A stretch of DNA of 7,539 nt, taken from an uncultured Bacteroidia bacterium. GTDB lineage: Bacteria > Bacteroidota > Bacteroidia > Bacteroidales > CAJPTX01. The stretch covers positions 1-7,539 of the forward strand of contig CALHZE010000128.1 of assembly GCA_938040915.1 (NCBI GenBank), given 5' to 3'. Shown one piece after another: positions 5,765-7,539 of the stretch (position 1 is the stretch's first letter; each line of letters opens with the position of its first letter). Under the pieces are notes generated by a model. The model made no database searches. It was not told the origin of the DNA and was given only the letters and a program-made list of their open reading frames with translations. The translations under genes were made by a program, and so were the position numbers.

Positions 5765-6886
5765 TTAGTGGGTTTTCTCATACATACGCCCAGGCAATTG
5801 GCGGATTTGCCCCTTCATCTCAAGGTCGAAGAGTAGCGTCTGGAGCTGATTGATCGGGAACGTTACTTCTTGCACAATCTCATCAAAGCTCTTAGCCTCT
5901 CCGTTCCCAATTGCTTCGAGCAGTTGGGTCTCTTCTGGTGAGGGAAAGAAGAAGCACCCTTCGCCCGCCGTAGATGATGCCGATTTCTTTTCCCACTTGA
6001 GCGCCGCAATGAGATCTTCTACCCCCTCGATGAGTGAGGCTTTGTGCTCTGCGATAAGACGATTACACCCCACACTCCACGTCTTGCCTACATAACCTGG
6101 GACAGCCAAAAGATGTCGATTATACTCCCTACAGTAATTCGCCGTGGAGAGCGCACCGCCGTGCGCGGCACTCTCGACCACGATGGTGGCAGCCGCGATC
6201 CCCGCGATGAGCCGGTTACGCTGGAGGAAGTTGGGGGCGTCTGGCTCGCGTTGATAGGCATACTCTGTCAAGAGCCCCCCATGCGCCAACATCTGCTGAG
6301 CAAGTAGATGATGTTTGGGCGGATAGAGGTAAGAGAACCCATGCCCCAGCACCCCCACCGTAGGCAACCCCTGCTCGAGGGCTGCGGAGTGCGCCTCGGC
6401 GTCAATCCCATAAGCGAGACCGCTGACGATGGTGATCGTCGGGTCATAAGCCTTGAGCTCGGCAACGAAGTTCTGTACAAACCCCTTACCATAACTGGTG
6501 GCTTTGCGCGTCCCAACGATAGCAAGCGTCCGTTTCCCTGTATGCGCGATGGTTTGAGTATTACCACGGTAAAAGAGAATCAGCGGGGCAGAGGGGATAT
6601 CTTTCAGCAATGGCGGATAGTCTGGGCTGTCAAATGTGAGGGGGACGATCCCCTCCTTCTCTAGAATCGGGAGCTCCTTCGCCGCCGCCTCCAAGGCACG
6701 CGAGGCGCGGATGCTTGCCGCAACCGTTGCCCCGATGTTTGGCACAGCCATCAGCTCACGTTCCGAGGCTTGGAAGATAGCACTCGGCGTCTTGAAATAG
6801 GCAAGAAGTTGACGTGCTAGGATCGGACCAACGTTCTTGACAAGCGAAAGCGCTAAGATCTCCTTTACGTGTGTCGTGTCGCTCAT
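5765..6886 (-). CDS. dprA: DNA-processing protein DprA (Smf)
   Basis: DprA binds incoming single-stranded DNA in the cytoplasm during natural transformation and loads RecA onto it. The 373-residue product has the three expected parts. An N-terminal helix-hairpin-helix/SAM-like region lies at about 8-65 (LVKNVGPILARQLL and VPNIGATVAASI). A Rossmann-fold core at about 80-295 carries IVGTRKATSYG (123-133), SGLAYGIDAEAH (155-166), YLYPPKH near 187, and FLQRNRLIAG (220-229). A C-terminal winged-helix domain runs from about 313 to 369. The length is normal. The ATG at 6886 overlaps the stop of the upstream gene by 4 bases (ATGA), suggesting translational coupling. DprA is present in many bacteria not known to be competent, so its presence alone does not show competence. 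Confidence 0.96.
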   Translation of the reverse strand: MSDTTHVKEILALSLVKNVGPILARQLLAYFKTPSAIFQASERELMAVPNIGATVAASIRASRALEAAAKELPILEKEGIVPLTFDSPDYPPLLKDIPSAPLILFYRGNTQTIAHTGKRTLAIVGTRKATSYGKGFVQNFVAELKAYDPTITIVSGLAYGIDAEAHSAALEQGLPTVGVLGHGFSYLYPPKHHLLAQQMLAHGGLLTEYAYQREPDAPNFLQRNRLIAGIAAATIVVESAAHGGALSTANYCREYNRHLLAVPGYVGKTWSVGCNRLIAEHKASLIEGVEDLIAALKWEKKSASSTAGEGCFFFPSPEETQLLEAIGNGEAKSFDEIVQEVTFPINQLQTLLFDLEMKGQIRQLPGRMYEKTH

Positions 6887-7383
6887 GCTTTGGGGCTATT
6901 GCGTTGGCTGTAATGGTCTAGGAGTTTGAAAAGCTCAACGCGCTCCTTCTTCTGAAGGGTTATCGAGAATCGCGGGTAACGATAGAGCTCTTGCCCTGTC
7001 TGTTGCCAAACCTGCACATAGAGGCGCAGCCCCCGCCACGCGGGCGTTACGTCATAGCGGAGGAACTCGTCGAGAGGCATCTCTATCGAGTGTTTGGCAT
7101 TGCTCATCGGGAGAATCCGAAAGTGGCGGATGCGGAGCATCCCCATCAGCGACTCGTCACTCACATAGACATACATGATGTCTCGAAACCAAAAGAAGAA
7201 CTGGTAAAGGATGTAGAGCCCCAAGATGGCAAACGAAACCAAGTAATGGGAATAGAGGTAGGTGTCGAGGAACTCACGCGGGGCGGGAAAATAGGCAGTG
7301 GCAAAGAGTAGCCCCGTCAAGACGGCAAAAAATTGTTTCTGCACCTGTAGGGCGATGGTGCGCTTCCCAGTATCGATAGTCAT
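6883..7383 (-). CDS. Small membrane protein with two helices, unknown function
   Basis: The 166-residue product has two hydrophobic segments at about 18-33 and 47-66, then a cytoplasmic-looking tail of about 100 residues rich in beta strands and ending in a charged helix (LQKKERVELFKLLDHY). Two N-terminal helices before a small beta domain recall YcxB-like or bacterial PH-like membrane proteins, but no defining motif lets me assign a family. I chose the ATG at 7383 because it is preceded directly by GGGGGAGGAA. The longer frame to 7428 would need a TTG start and would overlap the -7-like element at 7415-7422. It overlaps dprA by 4 bases, so the two are probably co-expressed; a functional link to dprA is not shown by the sequence. 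Confidence 0.8.
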   Translation of the reverse strand: MTIDTGKRTIALQVQKQFFAVLTGLLFATAYFPAPREFLDTYLYSHYLVSFAILGLYILYQFFFWFRDIMYVYVSDESLMGMLRIRHFRILPMSNAKHSIEMPLDEFLRYDVTPAWRGLRLYVQVWQQTGQELYRYPRFSITLQKKERVELFKLLDHYSQRNSPKA

Positions 7384-7538
7384 TTCCTCCCCCTTGCGGT
7401 CATTTGCTTTTGCACAAAAGTACGCCAAATGTCGAAGACGAGGCTCGTAGAGACAGGCACGCCTGTTTGATTATCTTCTATTCGCCTCTCCCGCCGCGCG
7501 CCTTTAGCGCTACGCAGACGGCGTCGCTCGCACGAGCC
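7380..7538 (-). CDS. Possible 3' end of another minus-strand gene
   Basis: One minus-strand frame is open from the window edge for 52 codons. It ends in a TGA that overlaps the ATG of the 166-residue protein by 4 bases (ATGA), the same junction type as at 6883-6886 and 3782-3785. Its tail reads NQTGVPVSTSLVFDIWRTF and ends in RGRK. Against it, the upstream part is arginine-rich and GC-rich (GSCERRRLRSAKGARRERR), as chance frames in such DNA are, and a promoter-like TACTTTTG lies inside it. I do not recognise the protein. Confidence 0.3.
   Translation of the reverse strand, partial: GSCERRRLRSAKGARRERRIEDNQTGVPVSTSLVFDIWRTFVQKQMTARGRK
7415..7422 (-). promoter_or_regulatory. -7-like promoter element ahead of the dprA unit
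   Basis: On the minus strand TACTTTTG (7422-7415) matches the Bacteroidota -7 consensus TAnnTTTG exactly, 31 bases before the ATG at 7383. No TTTG is found 19-21 bases upstream, so only half of the promoter is supported. Confidence 0.45.
7453..7466. repeat. 14-base near-palindrome upstream of the dprA unit
   Basis: ACAGGC and GCCTGT form perfect 6-base arms around AC. The site lies 30 bases upstream of the -7-like element at 7415-7422, close to where a -33 region or operator would sit. It has the same 6-2-6 geometry as the site at 868-881 but a different sequence. It could also be chance. Confidence 0.25.
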
Positions 7539-7539
7539 G

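Noticed and set aside
7384..7428. Longer TTG start for the two-helix membrane protein
   Set aside because: It uses a rare start, runs through the -7-like element, and the ATG at 7383 has a purine-rich GGGGGAGGAA directly upstream.
7442..7538. GGCTCGT and ACGAGCC inverted repeat 83 bases apart at the right edge
   Set aside because: Seven-base arms in GC-rich DNA at this distance are expected by chance and no mobile-element gene is nearby.

Overview
The window looks like chromosomal DNA of a member of the Bacteroidota, probably near Porphyromonas. Three things point there. One promoter (4878-4908) matches the Bacteroidota form TTTG-N19-TAnnTTTG exactly and others match it partly. Most genes have no clear Shine-Dalgarno sequence. 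The protein families also fit: a Tgt without the usual zinc cysteines next to an LptF/LptG permease, an NlpE-like lipoprotein, and a DprA with this domain layout. The species cannot be fixed from the sequence alone.

Layout. (1) 1-621, minus strand: the N-terminal 207 residues of an exported protein with a bacterial Ig-like (BIG2-type) domain, cut by the left edge. Its start has a plausible promoter at 646-677. (2) 622-1187: a 566-base divergent intergenic region with no convincing gene and a 14-base near-palindrome. (3) 1188-4873, plus strand: a tight three-gene operon. It encodes a TolC-family outer-membrane protein, Tgt (queuosine tRNA modification) and an LptF/LptG-type lipopolysaccharide export permease. 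The first junction is TAA directly followed by ATG; the second is a 4-base ATGA overlap. (4) 4874-5171: a convergent intergenic region. It holds an exact-consensus plus-strand promoter 4 bases after the permease stop codon, a strong intrinsic terminator about 40 bases downstream of it, and an opposing terminator for the minus-strand lipoprotein. The promoter-terminator pair encloses no gene and predicts a small RNA of about 70 nt. (5) 5172-5705, minus strand: an NlpE-like lipoprotein with a cysteine-rich hexapeptide-repeat linker, lacking the family CxxC motif. (6) 5765-7383, minus strand: dprA, overlapped by 4 bases by an upstream gene for a two-helix membrane protein. (7) 7384-7539: the right edge, with either a promoter for the dprA unit, the 3' end of another minus-strand gene, or both.

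How they fit together. Most of the window serves the cell envelope: a surface/exported protein, an outer-membrane channel, an LPS permease and a lipoprotein. Two genes are nucleic-acid housekeeping genes (tgt, dprA). I see no defence island, integrase, insertion sequence, CRISPR array, tRNA or rRNA. The two observations most worth following are the orphan small-RNA unit at 4878-4984 and the unusual NlpE-like lipoprotein.
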